The notes under the pieces: model-generated
What the model was told of the DNA's origin: nothing
Seen by the model: only the letters and a program-made list of their open reading frames with translations
The model's database searches: none
IMG/VR virus record: IMGVR_UViG_3300030116_001053
Span: 1 to 29,475 of that record
DNA: 29,475 bases
Strand: one strand, 5' to 3'
From: a virus
Program-made: the position numbers and the translations under genes
In this document: piece by piece, positions 14,544 to 23,402 of the stretch
Numbering within the stretch: position 1 is the stretch's first letter
How the letters are laid out: each line of letters starts with the position of its first letter

Positions 14544-15181
14544 GTTTTACCTATGCGCAGTTAAAAACAGCAGTTCAAGATTACTGTGAAACAGCAGAAA
14601 CAACCTTTGTTTCTACGTTGCCTACGTTTATCAAAGAGGCAGAAGAAAGAATACTTAAAAACGTAGAAATGCCTGTCTTCAGAAAAAATATGACAGGACA
14701 AGTTGGGTCTGGAAATACTTATCTTAAACTTGGTGATGATTTTCTTGCACCTTATAGTTTGGCTGTAATTGCAAGTGACGTATATTCATATCTGCTGTAT
14801 AAGCATGTGTCTTTTATTAGAGACTATACGCCGAATGCATCAACAACAGGTCAACCCAAGTATTACGCTTTGTTTGATGATGACACATTTATTCTTGCAC
14901 CCACGCCAGATCAAACATACACCGTTGAACTTCATTACAAGTACAGACCTGCTTCACTGACAGCAGGATCTGATGGCGGAACAACCTGGATTTCTGATAA
15001 CGCACCTGATGCATTGTTGTATGGGACTTTAGTAGAGGCAGCGACTTTTCTCAAAGTTCCTGAAGAAGTTGCTTTGTACCAACAACGATTCGATATGGCT
15101 TTAAAATCATTAGCAAATCTGGGTGATGGCTATGGCCGAAGAGATGAATACAGAGGCGACATTGCAAGAGGAATGGCCTAA
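14540..15181 (+). CDS. Head-tail adaptor, SU10 adaptor-like
   Basis: A 213-aa protein. The N-terminal helices include FVSTLPTFIKEAEERILKNV. A beta part contains TGQPKYYALFDDDTFILAPT and YTVELHYKYRPASL. The C-terminal helices include TTWISDNAPDALLYGTLVEA and a last helix with YQQRFDMALKSL. This order matches what I know of the phage SU10 adaptor family, which joins portal to tail nozzle in short-tailed phages. The gene overlaps its neighbour by ATGA. Together with the 13525-14205 product it supports a short-tailed virion. Confidence 0.72.
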   Translation: MSFTYAQLKTAVQDYCETAETTFVSTLPTFIKEAEERILKNVEMPVFRKNMTGQVGSGNTYLKLGDDFLAPYSLAVIASDVYSYLLYKHVSFIRDYTPNASTTGQPKYYALFDDDTFILAPTPDQTYTVELHYKYRPASLTAGSDGGTTWISDNAPDALLYGTLVEAATFLKVPEEVALYQQRFDMALKSLANLGDGYGRRDEYRGDIARGMA

Positions 15182-15183
15182 CT

Positions 15184-15474
15184 ATGTTTGATATAGAAAT
15201 CAACATGTCTCCTGGTGAGGTTAATGTTCAAACTACCCAGGAGCGTGGGCATAACACGCAAGAATTATCAGCTAATGCAGTAAATAAAATTATTAGCATT
15301 GCTGATACAGCGGATCCTGTTATCAGGCAACAGGCTCAAGCATTCAAGGAACGTATGTTCTATGTTATTTTTCACACTTTAAACCAGGCTGTAGAAAGTG
15401 ACAGAACAACGCTCTATAACCAGTTAAAAAAACAAGGTCATGATGATATGGCTGAAATATTGAGGAAACTGTAA
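15184..15474 (+). CDS. Conserved small helical protein of unknown function
   Basis: A 96-aa protein with a short disordered N-terminus (MSPGEVNVQTTQERGHNTQE). Three predicted helices follow: SANAVNKIISIADTADPVIR, QAQAFKERMFYVIFHTLNQA and YNQLKKQGHDDMAEILRKL. The ERGH...ADPVIRQQAQAFKE and DRTTLYNQLKKQGH pattern recurs in marine phage genomes in my memory, always in the tail/neck region, without known function. AGAGGAA is 10 bases before the start; the stop overlaps the next ATG (TAATG). Confidence 0.75.
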   Translation: MFDIEINMSPGEVNVQTTQERGHNTQELSANAVNKIISIADTADPVIRQQAQAFKERMFYVIFHTLNQAVESDRTTLYNQLKKQGHDDMAEILRKL

Positions 15475-15902
15475 TGGCTATTACTCAAGCAATGTGTACG
15501 TCTTTTAAAACAGAATTACTGACGGGAACGCATAATTTTACTAACAGCAGTGGTAACACATTTAAGTTGGCTTTATACACCAGCAGTGCTTCTTTAGGAG
15601 CAGGAACTACGGCTTACACCACTAGTAACGAAGTTTCTGGGACTGGGTATTCTGCTGGAGGATCAGCGTTAACTAATGTTACACCGTCAGCAGATGGCAC
15701 TACCGCCATAACAGACTTTGCTGACTTAACCTTTTCTAGCTCCACAATCACAGCTAGAGGCGCGTTGATTTACAATGACTCTGTTTCTGATAAAGCCGTA
15801 TTGGTTCTTGATTTCGGTGCCGATAAAGCTTCTTCTTCTGGAGACTTTACAATTCAGTTTCCAGCAGCGGCTGCTGCTACAGCGATAATTAGGATCGCCT
15901 AG
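15474..15902 (+). CDS. Putative tail or virion surface protein
   Basis: A 142-aa beta-rich protein starting MAITQAMCTSFKTELLTG. The segments FKLALYTSSASLGAGTTAYT and SNEVSGTGYSAGG are a pattern seen in virion proteins of marine myo- and podoviruses near the fibre genes. The C-terminus is Ala-rich (FPAAAAATAIIRIA). It is coupled to both neighbours by one-base overlaps. A role in the baseplate or fibre attachment is inferred from place only. Confidence 0.65.
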   Translation: MAITQAMCTSFKTELLTGTHNFTNSSGNTFKLALYTSSASLGAGTTAYTTSNEVSGTGYSAGGSALTNVTPSADGTTAITDFADLTFSSSTITARGALIYNDSVSDKAVLVLDFGADKASSSGDFTIQFPAAAAATAIIRIA

Positions 15903-16249
15903 TGGCCGATGTAACCATATTTTTTGAGGGTTATAACAGCATAACCCAAACCTACAATTCTGGTGGTTATAGCCAGGATGTTGCGTTTACAGGACTTTCT
16001 AGTGGTCTTGGCAGCGTTACTGTTGTGTTGCCTGGGGATGTTCCTGTCACAGGTGTTGAGGGAACTTCTGCTGTAGGATCTGTCACCGTTGACATAGGTA
16101 CTGCCGTTGGAATAGAAGTAACTGGCGTAGCAGCAACAGGTTCTGCTGGGGTGATTAATATATGGGGTCCGATTGACCCGTCACAAACACCTAATTGGAT
16201 TCCTGTATCAACAGGGCAAACACCAAACTGGACAGAAATAGCGGCATAA
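15902..16249 (+). CDS. Small virion protein with QTPNW repeat
   Basis: A 115-aa protein that starts with GTG overlapping the upstream TAG by one base (TAGTG). The N-terminal 85 residues are Val/Gly/Thr-rich beta sequence with GVEGTSAVGSVTVD and GVAATGSAGVI as a loose internal repeat. The end carries PSQTPNWIPVSTGQTPNW, two copies of QTPNW separated by six residues. This type of ending occurs in small phage tail-associated proteins. The alternative start codon is supported by the coupling and by the lack of any other start nearby. Confidence 0.65.
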   Translation: MADVTIFFEGYNSITQTYNSGGYSQDVAFTGLSSGLGSVTVVLPGDVPVTGVEGTSAVGSVTVDIGTAVGIEVTGVAATGSAGVINIWGPIDPSQTPNWIPVSTGQTPNWTEIAA

Positions 16250-16252
16250 ATT

Positions 16253-17899
16253 ATGGCAGCAACATATGTAAATAATTTAAGAGTAGCAGAGCCAGCAGAC
16301 GGCGACACAAACTGGGGTAACACTACTAATACTTCGTTAGAACTTATTGGTGAAGCACTTGGTGTTGGTACAGAAGCAATTACGACCAATGCGGATACAC
16401 ATACCTCAACAGTTGCGGATGGCTCTTCTGATCAAGCAAGAGCTTTTCATTTAAAGTACACAGGTACTTTAGATTCTAACTGCACGGTAACGATTGGCCC
16501 GAATACAATGAAGCGGGTTCAAATCATAGAGAATGCAACTACTGGAGGCTATTCTCTTATTATCAGCCAAGGCAGTGGCGATAACGTCACCATATTGGCA
16601 GGTACTAAAAAGATTGTTTACCTCGACGGTGCTGGATCTGGTGCAGCAGTAGTAGATGTTACGTCTGCTTCTTTTGGCTCTCAGGCTTTTTATGTCCCAT
16701 CTGGAAGCACAGGTAACAGGCCAACGGGTGTTGCTGGAGCTTTTCGTTATAACTCTACATCCGGTGAATTTGAAGGTTATGCAGGTGGTTCTTGGGGAAG
16801 TATTGGGGGAGGCACAGCTAGTACCGCTGTTAATGAATATTCTGGAAACGGTAGCACAACTGCGTTTACTTTATCTTCAGACCCTGGCACAGAAAATAAC
16901 ACACAAGTTTATATAGATGGGGTGTACCAGGAGAAAGGTACATATTCAGTCTCAGGAACTACTCTGACATTTAGCACTGCTCCTCCTAATGGAACTAGTG
17001 TTGAAGTTTTAGTTAACTCTGTTAGTGACACAGGCACTCCCAGTGACGGCACTGTAACAACTGACAAACTAGCCGATGATGCTGTAACAAGCGCAAAGCT
17101 GGCTCATACCTTAGATGTAGTTACAAGCTTAGGAGTAGGCGGCGGTTCTACAAATGGCGTAAGTATTTCGCAGGGTGCAATAGCCATTAAAAATGGTGGC
17201 GCACAATCATATATTGATTTCTATTGTGAGTCTTCAAACGCCCACTACGCTAGAATTTTAGCCCCTGCACATGCTTCTTTTGCAGGGAACATTACCCTTA
17301 CTTTACCTGCAACAACTGATACCCTAGTTGGTAAAACAACGACTGACACTCTGACCAACAAGACGTTGACATCACCTAAGATTAATGAGGATGTCGCAGT
17401 AACATCAACGGCAACTGAAATAAACTTGCTAGATGGTGTTACGGCTACCACAACAGAGCTTAATTATTTAGACATTACTACTTTAGGAACCACAGAAGCA
17501 TCTAAGGCTGTAACGGCTGATGCTAATGGTGTGGTTAAGTTTGACAACGCGATTACAGAAGAAGCTACATCGTTAACCTCAGGAACAACAGTCGCACTAG
17601 ATGTAAGAGATGGCTCTGTCTTTGAAATCACACTAGCGCACGATATTGGAACTTTTAACTGGTCAAACCATGCTAGTTCAGGCTATGTGTCATCCTTTAT
17701 TCTGAAAGTGGTGCAGGATGGTACAGGCAGCAGAACTATTGCTTGGCCTGACAACACCAACAGCGTCACAGTACGATGGGCAGGAAACACAGCCCCCACG
17801 CTATCGACAGGTGCTGCTGATATTGATGTATTTGTTTTCTTCACCGCAGACGGTGGGACCAACTATTACGGATTTACTGCTGGACAGGACATGCTGTAA
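16253..17899 (+). CDS. Tail fibre protein
   Basis: A 548-aa modular fibre. The N-terminal module (1-135) starts MAATYVNNLRVAEPADGD and ends KIVYLDGAGSGAAVVD; it is paralogous to the N-terminus of the 23920-24657 product and probably the virion-anchoring part. The middle has the spacer GVAGAFRYNSTSGEFEGYAG and a YIDGVYQEKGTYSVSGTTLT unit common in marine phage fibres. A TELN-type repeat (from about 387) then leads into a C-terminal module (about 402-548) ending NYYGFTAGQDML, paralogous to the end of the 19321-20139 product. It has no enzymatic motif. It is the first gene of the fibre island. Confidence 0.85.
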   Translation: MAATYVNNLRVAEPADGDTNWGNTTNTSLELIGEALGVGTEAITTNADTHTSTVADGSSDQARAFHLKYTGTLDSNCTVTIGPNTMKRVQIIENATTGGYSLIISQGSGDNVTILAGTKKIVYLDGAGSGAAVVDVTSASFGSQAFYVPSGSTGNRPTGVAGAFRYNSTSGEFEGYAGGSWGSIGGGTASTAVNEYSGNGSTTAFTLSSDPGTENNTQVYIDGVYQEKGTYSVSGTTLTFSTAPPNGTSVEVLVNSVSDTGTPSDGTVTTDKLADDAVTSAKLAHTLDVVTSLGVGGGSTNGVSISQGAIAIKNGGAQSYIDFYCESSNAHYARILAPAHASFAGNITLTLPATTDTLVGKTTTDTLTNKTLTSPKINEDVAVTSTATEINLLDGVTATTTELNYLDITTLGTTEASKAVTADANGVVKFDNAITEEATSLTSGTTVALDVRDGSVFEITLAHDIGTFNWSNHASSGYVSSFILKVVQDGTGSRTIAWPDNTNSVTVRWAGNTAPTLSTGAADIDVFVFFTADGGTNYYGFTAGQDML

Positions 17900-18840
17900 T
17901 GAGCGTTGCTGCTACTAAAATATTGATGGGCGCTGGCGGGACTGGCCCTCCTTCTGAGTTTTCTATAAGCCCTAATTTTGACAGTAAAAGCAGTTGGGAT
18001 TTATCAACGGACGGTGCTTTAAATATTGGTGCTCATGGTCAATACACTATTCAGCCAACGGCTGGAGACATTACGGTTGATATTGAAATGTGGGGTGGTG
18101 GTGGAGCTGCTGGGTGGATTTACAGCAGCAGCACTGGAACCTCAACAAACATATCATCAGGGGGTGCTGGAGGATTTGCAACAGGTCGTTTAGTTTTAAA
18201 AGATGGCGTTGATTATGTTCTTCAAATTGGTGAGGGTGGTGACGCTTTATCTGGTACAGCTGGAAGTGGTAGCAGAGCAAATGCTGACTATCGAGCCGGA
18301 GGTGTTCAGTCAAACTATGGCGCACAAGGAGGAGGTTACTCAGGTATTTTTAAAACCACTACGGTCAACCAATCCAATGCCAAGTTAATTGCTGGGGGCG
18401 GCGGTGGTGGTGGAGACTCAGCCTATAGCGGAACAGGCGGTGCGGGTGGCGGCACAGATGGTCAAGGCAACGGTGGCGGTGCTCAAGGCGGCGGTGGTGG
18501 CTCACAAAGTGCGGGAGGTTCTGGAAGCTACAATGGTGCAGAAGCAGGATCTGCTTTAACCGGAGGTGGTGGGCAAGATACTTTCGCCTCATCCGTTTCC
18601 TCTAATGCTGGCGGCGGTGGTTATTACGGAGGTGGCGGTGCTAACGTAGCTGGAGGAGGAGGTGGCTCTGGTTACTTTGATTCTTCAGATTCAGACCTAA
18701 CTAACGAAACTCTTACTGCAGGATCAGGAGCAACTCCTGGTAATTCAGGCGGCTCTAATCGTGGTGGTTCTGGCGATGGTGGGACTACCGCTGCACAATC
18801 AGGTGACGACGGACGAATATATATAGCTTTGGTGACTTAA
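17899..18840 (+). CDS. Glycine-rich adhesin / distal fibre protein
   Basis: A 313-aa protein with a short N-terminus (1-60), a beta strand DITVDIEMWGGGGAAGW, and then long glycine runs (GGGGGGG, GGGGSGYF and others) through about residue 305, ending GRIYIALVT. This is the known layout of phage glycine-rich domains, where polyglycine II helices pack to display receptor-binding loops, as in the gp38-type adhesins. The gene follows the fibre gene with a TAATG overlap, so the two products may act together. The same kind of domain ends the 958-aa fibre. Confidence 0.75.
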   Translation: MSVAATKILMGAGGTGPPSEFSISPNFDSKSSWDLSTDGALNIGAHGQYTIQPTAGDITVDIEMWGGGGAAGWIYSSSTGTSTNISSGGAGGFATGRLVLKDGVDYVLQIGEGGDALSGTAGSGSRANADYRAGGVQSNYGAQGGGYSGIFKTTTVNQSNAKLIAGGGGGGGDSAYSGTGGAGGGTDGQGNGGGAQGGGGGSQSAGGSGSYNGAEAGSALTGGGGQDTFASSVSSNAGGGGYYGGGGANVAGGGGGSGYFDSSDSDLTNETLTAGSGATPGNSGGSNRGGSGDGGTTAAQSGDDGRIYIALVT

Positions 18841-19272
18841 ATGTATGCAAAAATTGATGGTTCTACGATAGTAAAATATCCCTACACCTTTAGGGATTTA
18901 CAAAAAGATCATTCAAATGTTTCTTTTCCTAAAACATTAAATGCAACAGTCAAAGCTGCTTACAATGTTGCTGATGTTAATGAGAATGCAAAACCAGACC
19001 ATGATCCATTAACTGAGGAAGTTGTTGAAACTGCAATGACTGTGGTAGACGGTGTGGCTCAAAGAAATTTTGCAAAACGAGATTTAAGCAGTAGCGTGAA
19101 GGCAGAAAACATAAGGCGAGTCAGAACAGATTATTTAAAAAATACTGATTATTTAGCATTGTCAGACGTAGTTATGTCAGATGAGTGGAAGACTTATCGA
19201 CAAGAACTAAGGGACATTCCAGAGCAAGCTGGCTTTCCTGATAACGTATCATGGCCTACGGCTCCTAGCTAA
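18841..19272 (+). CDS. Phage tail assembly chaperone-like protein (copy 1)
   Basis: A 143-aa protein whose C-terminal half has the pattern of the phage tail assembly chaperone family: RRVRTDYLKNTDYLALSD, then EWKTYRQELRDIPEQAGFPD and WP near the end. These small proteins are encoded after fibre genes and are thought to assist fibre assembly or to be small fibre-associated proteins. It follows the glycine-rich adhesin with no gap. A paralogue with the same WKTYRQ-x-LRD core lies at 23403-23897; the two genes share an exact 14-mer, TGGAAGACTTATCG, at this core. Confidence 0.75.
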   Translation: MYAKIDGSTIVKYPYTFRDLQKDHSNVSFPKTLNATVKAAYNVADVNENAKPDHDPLTEEVVETAMTVVDGVAQRNFAKRDLSSSVKAENIRRVRTDYLKNTDYLALSDVVMSDEWKTYRQELRDIPEQAGFPDNVSWPTAPS

Positions 19273-19320
19273 TGAAAATAAATGAATCTACATCTGTACA
19301 GCAGATTTGAGGATAAATAA

Positions 19321-20139
19321 ATGGCACTAACAAAAGTATCGAGTGGATTAGTTAACGCTGACTTAGCAATTAGCGGAGGAACCATTGATAACTCTGTTAT
19401 AGGTGGATCAACAGCGGCGGCTGGGTCGTTTACAACTATATCTGCGGCAGGTGCTGTTACTGTAGGTGTTGACGATACCGGATATGACGTAAAGTTTTTT
19501 GGTGCTACATCAGGAGCGTATTTACTCTGGGATGAAAGCGCAGACAAACTATTAACGGCTGGTGGAGCAGTTGTCGATATCGTCAAAGACAAATTATTAA
19601 TTGGTGGCACGGCTGTCACAACAACTGCCGCAGAGTTAAATATTTTAGACGGCGTAACAGCCACATCGACAGAACTAAACCTACTAGACGGTGTAACATC
19701 TACGACAACAGAACTTAACTACTTAGATATAACAACGCTGGGAACGACAGAGGCTTCAAAAGCTGTTACCGCAGATGCTAACGGTGTAGTCAAGTTTGAT
19801 AACGGTGTTCAGCAAGAATCTACAGCCTTAACTTCTGGCACTTCCGTAACGCTTGATTTAAATGCTGGAACAGTTTTTACCATTACGTTAGCCCATAATA
19901 TAGGTACATTTACCTGGAGTAATCCTGCTTCGTCTGGTTATGCGTCAGTTTTCTCTCTAAAAGTTACTCAAGATGGTACAGGAGGTAGAACTATCTCCTG
20001 GCCTGCTTCTGTTGATTGGGCTTCTGGAACAGCTCCCACGTTATCTAGTGGGGCAAATGATGTTGATGTTTTCGTATTCTTTACAGTTGATGGCGGCACA
20101 ACATACTACGGATTTACATCGGGTCAGGATCTTAGTTAA
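19321..20139 (+). CDS. Tail fibre protein (second paralogue)
   Basis: A 272-aa protein with GAGG (19309-19312) as ribosome site. The N-terminus MALTKVSSGLVNADLAISGG differs from the other fibres. Three 13-residue TELN-LLDGVT repeats occupy residues 102-140. From about 131 to the end it is paralogous to the C-terminus of the 16253-17899 fibre, sharing TTLGTTEASKAVTADANG and the ending YYGFTSGQDLS. The shorter N-terminus suggests that it attaches differently, perhaps to another fibre. It is coupled to the large fibre gene by TAATG. Confidence 0.8.
   Translation: MALTKVSSGLVNADLAISGGTIDNSVIGGSTAAAGSFTTISAAGAVTVGVDDTGYDVKFFGATSGAYLLWDESADKLLTAGGAVVDIVKDKLLIGGTAVTTTAAELNILDGVTATSTELNLLDGVTSTTTELNYLDITTLGTTEASKAVTADANGVVKFDNGVQQESTALTSGTSVTLDLNAGTVFTITLAHNIGTFTWSNPASSGYASVFSLKVTQDGTGGRTISWPASVDWASGTAPTLSSGANDVDVFVFFTVDGGTTYYGFTSGQDLS
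19624..19740 (+). repeat. Three 39-base in-frame repeats in a fibre gene
   Basis: Codons 102-114, 115-127 and 128-140 encode TAAELNILDGVTA, TSTELNLLDGVTS and TTTELNYLDITTL. The repeat is known from many phage fibre proteins and probably forms one rung each of a trimeric fibre shaft. Two units of the same kind occur in the first fibre gene near 17411. Confidence 0.75.
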
Positions 20140-23015
20140 TGGCTTCAGAGTTATTACAACTTCTTAGTGCTTCTGGTGGTGTTGAGGAAGAAACTGATGT
20201 TGATTTTAATGAAGTTATTACATTGTTACATTTTGATGGTTCAAGTGGTGCTACAAATAATACGTTTTTAGATAGCTCAAGTAACGCAGGAACGGTAACT
20301 ACTAGCGGTTCTCCAATCCAAGGAACCTTTAGCCCTTTTAGCGCAGAAGTAGGCAAGTGGTCTTACAGTTTCCCCGGTAATACCGCTGGGTATTTATCCA
20401 ACACCAATGGGATGACCGCTATAGGTAATGGTGATTTTACTATTGAATTTTGGGCAAGGCGACTTAGTAACGTCAATGGTGGATTTTTCCAGTACACAGC
20501 ATCTCCGCTAGATGTTAAAAGCGGCGCGTTAGGGCTGGGGGTTTATAACGATGAGTACTATTTATATTACGGCACATCAGGTGCGCTTGCTGGTAGAGCA
20601 GTTACTAGTTCTAACATTCCAACTGATAGGTCATGGTTTCATGTAGCGTATGTTCGGTCAAGCGGAACTATTACCATTTACACTGATGGCACGGCGGTAA
20701 CTACCCAAGCATCGACAACAAATTATACCGACATTAGTTTTACGCTGGGCGGCTACTACAGCAATTCTTTTTTATTTGGTGGAGAGATTAGCAATTTCAG
20801 AGTTGTCAAAGGTACCGCCGTTTATACAAGCAATTTTACACCGTCAACAACACCATTAACGGCAATCAGTGGCACGATTCTGTTAACGGCTCAATCAAAC
20901 AGGTTTGTTGATACAGTAGAAGATGGAGCCTTGACAGTTCAAGGACTTTCTACTTTATCTCCTAGTGTGTTACCTTCTTCACCCTTTGCGTTTGTTGCTG
21001 CGTATGATGAAACAACTGATGGAGGGTCTGCGTATTTTAATTCGGCCTACACCAGTCTTGCAGCAAGTTCTGATTTTAACATTCTAGATGACGGAACCTT
21101 TACAGTTGATTTTTGGTCTTATGTTTATAATTACAACGCATCCTATGCAGACCATGTTGGTGTATTCAATGGCGTTAGTTCGGGCTGGTTAATCTACCAA
21201 AACGGTGCAAATTTAGATGTTTATGTTAATGGCTCTGCTGTAATTTCTACGACTCGCCCTCCTTATAGAGTTTGGAACCATATTGCATTAACACGAGATG
21301 GTACAACATTACGTCTGTTTATTAATGGTGCGTTAGAAGGATCAAGCACTGCAAGTTTAGGTAGCGATCAAAGCCAGCCTTTACGAGTAGGAGGAGACAC
21401 AGGAGGTGGAAGAAACGGTCTTGACGGATATATAAGTAACTTTCGGTTAGTTAAAGGGACTGCCGTTTATACTAGTGCTTTTACTCCTCCAACAGCTCCT
21501 GTAACAGCAATTACAAATACTGAAGCATTATTAAACTTTACCAATGCTGCTATTTTTGACCAAGCACGAAAAACAAATATATCGACAGTAAATAACGCCC
21601 AACTAGACACTAGTGTTAAAAAGTTTGGTACAGCAAGCGTAGAGTTTGATGGCACAGATGATTACTTAAAAGGGCCACAAGGACCGCTTATTTCTCCTCG
21701 AAATGGATCATGGACATACGAGTGTTTTATATACCCTAAAACAATTGTAGATTCTGGCGGCTATGGAACTGTTTTTGACACAAGAACTAATAATCCGGGT
21801 GATGATGGAGTCGCTCTTTTTTATAAAGATAATGGAGGACTTGAAGTTTACGGTTATGGAAGCGGAGGAGCCTATATAACAACTTCAACAGGTGTTGTAA
21901 CACTGGATCAATGGCAGCATGTAGCTTTGGTTCAGGACATCGAAGCTACTAATGCCCCAATTACTCTTTATGTCAACGGCACGTCAGTCGGATCACAAAC
22001 AAGCAGCACTTGGTCTACTCGTAGTTCTGGAAGATTAGTAATAGGCGCACAGCAAGCGTTTGCGAGTGAGTTTACAGGATTTATAGACGAATTTAGAGTT
22101 ACAACTAAAGCACGTTATACAACTGACTTTGTTCCTCCTGCTAAAGCCTTCCCTAATGCTGGAAAACCACTAGCTAGTGGAACTATAGCCGTAACCTACG
22201 TCATCATTTCAGGCGGTGGGGGAGGTGGAAAGCAGGGCGGTTCAATAGGAATGTATGGAGCCGGAGGGGGTGGTGCTGGCGGTGTAGTCACAGGTACAGC
22301 TAATATATCATCGGGTACGTCAGTTACTGTTACGGTAGGTGCAGGTGGCGCAGGAATTACTGGCAATGTGAACCAAACAGGTAATAATGGAACAGCATCA
22401 TCTATTGCGACCATTAACACAACTTCTGTCGGTGGAGGTGGAGGCGCAAAAGGCGCGGGTAGTAGTTCTGATGGTAATGACGGTGGCTCTGGTGGAGGTG
22501 CAAGTGTAACTGGTACGCCCGGATCAGGCACATCAGGTCAAGGCAATGATGGCGGCGATGGTACGTCTTCCTCTCCGTATGGTGGTGGAGGTGGTGGAGG
22601 TGCTGGCTCTGTAGGTGGAGATGCTGATGGTACACGGGCTGGGGCTGGTGGATCAGGAACAAGTGCATATTCAGCATGGGCAACTGCTACTTCTACAGGT
22701 GCTTCTGGACTTTACGCTGGCGGTGGAGGCGGTTCAGGATATCAAACCGCTGGAACACAGGGTTTAGCTGGTTCAGGTGGGGGCGGTCAGGGTGGATCTG
22801 ATGCTGATGTAGCCGCTGCTGGTACAGCAAATACTGGTGGTGGCGGAGGTGGTGGCGGTGGCCGTGCAGGGACATACCCGTCAGCAGCAGGGGGTTCAGG
22901 CATTGTCATGATACGGTACGCAGGAAGTCAGGCCGCTACTGGTGGGTCAGTAGTTACGACTGACGGTTTTACATATCATACGTTTATTACAAGCGGAACT
23001 TTTACTAATAATTAA
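20139..23015 (+). CDS. Large tail fibre with three LamG-like domains and a polyglycine end
   Basis: At 958 aa this is the largest protein in the window. After a short N-terminus it has three concanavalin/LamG-like units at about 25-255, 285-460 and 465-675. Each has the hallmarks FTIEFWARR or WTYECFIYP, WFHVAYVRSSGTITIYTDG or WQHVALVQD, and a closing FRVVKGTAVYT-type strand. Residues about 683-958 form a glycine-rich domain (ISGGGGGGKQGG onward) that ends GGSGIVMIRYAG and YHTFITSGTF, a common end in marine phage fibres. LamG folds often bind glycans, so this is the best candidate for receptor recognition. It starts with a TAATG overlap. Confidence 0.85.
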   Translation: MASELLQLLSASGGVEEETDVDFNEVITLLHFDGSSGATNNTFLDSSSNAGTVTTSGSPIQGTFSPFSAEVGKWSYSFPGNTAGYLSNTNGMTAIGNGDFTIEFWARRLSNVNGGFFQYTASPLDVKSGALGLGVYNDEYYLYYGTSGALAGRAVTSSNIPTDRSWFHVAYVRSSGTITIYTDGTAVTTQASTTNYTDISFTLGGYYSNSFLFGGEISNFRVVKGTAVYTSNFTPSTTPLTAISGTILLTAQSNRFVDTVEDGALTVQGLSTLSPSVLPSSPFAFVAAYDETTDGGSAYFNSAYTSLAASSDFNILDDGTFTVDFWSYVYNYNASYADHVGVFNGVSSGWLIYQNGANLDVYVNGSAVISTTRPPYRVWNHIALTRDGTTLRLFINGALEGSSTASLGSDQSQPLRVGGDTGGGRNGLDGYISNFRLVKGTAVYTSAFTPPTAPVTAITNTEALLNFTNAAIFDQARKTNISTVNNAQLDTSVKKFGTASVEFDGTDDYLKGPQGPLISPRNGSWTYECFIYPKTIVDSGGYGTVFDTRTNNPGDDGVALFYKDNGGLEVYGYGSGGAYITTSTGVVTLDQWQHVALVQDIEATNAPITLYVNGTSVGSQTSSTWSTRSSGRLVIGAQQAFASEFTGFIDEFRVTTKARYTTDFVPPAKAFPNAGKPLASGTIAVTYVIISGGGGGGKQGGSIGMYGAGGGGAGGVVTGTANISSGTSVTVTVGAGGAGITGNVNQTGNNGTASSIATINTTSVGGGGGAKGAGSSSDGNDGGSGGGASVTGTPGSGTSGQGNDGGDGTSSSPYGGGGGGGAGSVGGDADGTRAGAGGSGTSAYSAWATATSTGASGLYAGGGGGSGYQTAGTQGLAGSGGGGQGGSDADVAAAGTANTGGGGGGGGGRAGTYPSAAGGSGIVMIRYAGSQAATGGSVVTTDGFTYHTFITSGTFTNN

Positions 23016-23018
23016 ATT

Positions 23019-23384
23019 ATGAGTCATTTTGCGAAAGTTGAGGATGGGATTGTTACTGCGGTTATTGTTGCAGAACAAGACTTTATTGATAAACATTGTG
23101 AAGGTATGTGGGTTCAAACCTCGTATAATACACGGGGTGGCATCCATTATGGACAAGATGGCAAACCTGACGGTGGTACGGCATTAAGAAAAAACTATGC
23201 TGGAATAGGTTACATTTATGACGATTCAAAAGACGTTTTTTATGATCAGAAACCATACCCTAGCTGGATTTTGAATGAGGATACTTGTATTTGGGAACCA
23301 CCAAAAGCAATGCCTGACGACGATAAGTTATATGCGTGGGATGAGGATACAACTTCTTGGGTTGTCTGGGAAAGAACAGGATAA
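23019..23384 (+). CDS. Conserved marine-phage virion protein of unknown role
   Basis: A 121-aa protein starting MSHFAKVEDGIVTAVIVAEQ with the conserved core WVQTSYNTRGGIHYGQDGKP and NYAGIGYIYD. It ends with a Trp-rich repeat-like tail (WEPPK, YAWDEDTTSWVVWE). I know this pattern well from tail-fibre regions of marine phages, including cyanophages, but no function is established. It is soluble, without signal or membrane segment. No clear ribosome site precedes the ATG, which lies 3 bases after the fibre stop, so translation may depend on coupling. Confidence 0.8.
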   Translation: MSHFAKVEDGIVTAVIVAEQDFIDKHCEGMWVQTSYNTRGGIHYGQDGKPDGGTALRKNYAGIGYIYDDSKDVFYDQKPYPSWILNEDTCIWEPPKAMPDDDKLYAWDEDTTSWVVWERTG

Positions 23385-23402
23385 AAGCAACAGGAAAAGA
23401 TT

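Noticed and set aside
19272-19310. 12-codon frame MKINESTSVQQI with a TAATG overlap before the second fibre gene
   Set aside because: Too short and without protein features. The overlap alone could be chance, and a weak hairpin ATCTG/CAGAT occupies the same bases. It could act as a leader but cannot be supported.
23124-23129. TATAAT inside the 23019-23384 gene
   Set aside because: It lies in coding sequence with no -35 match at proper spacing and no gene start close behind it.
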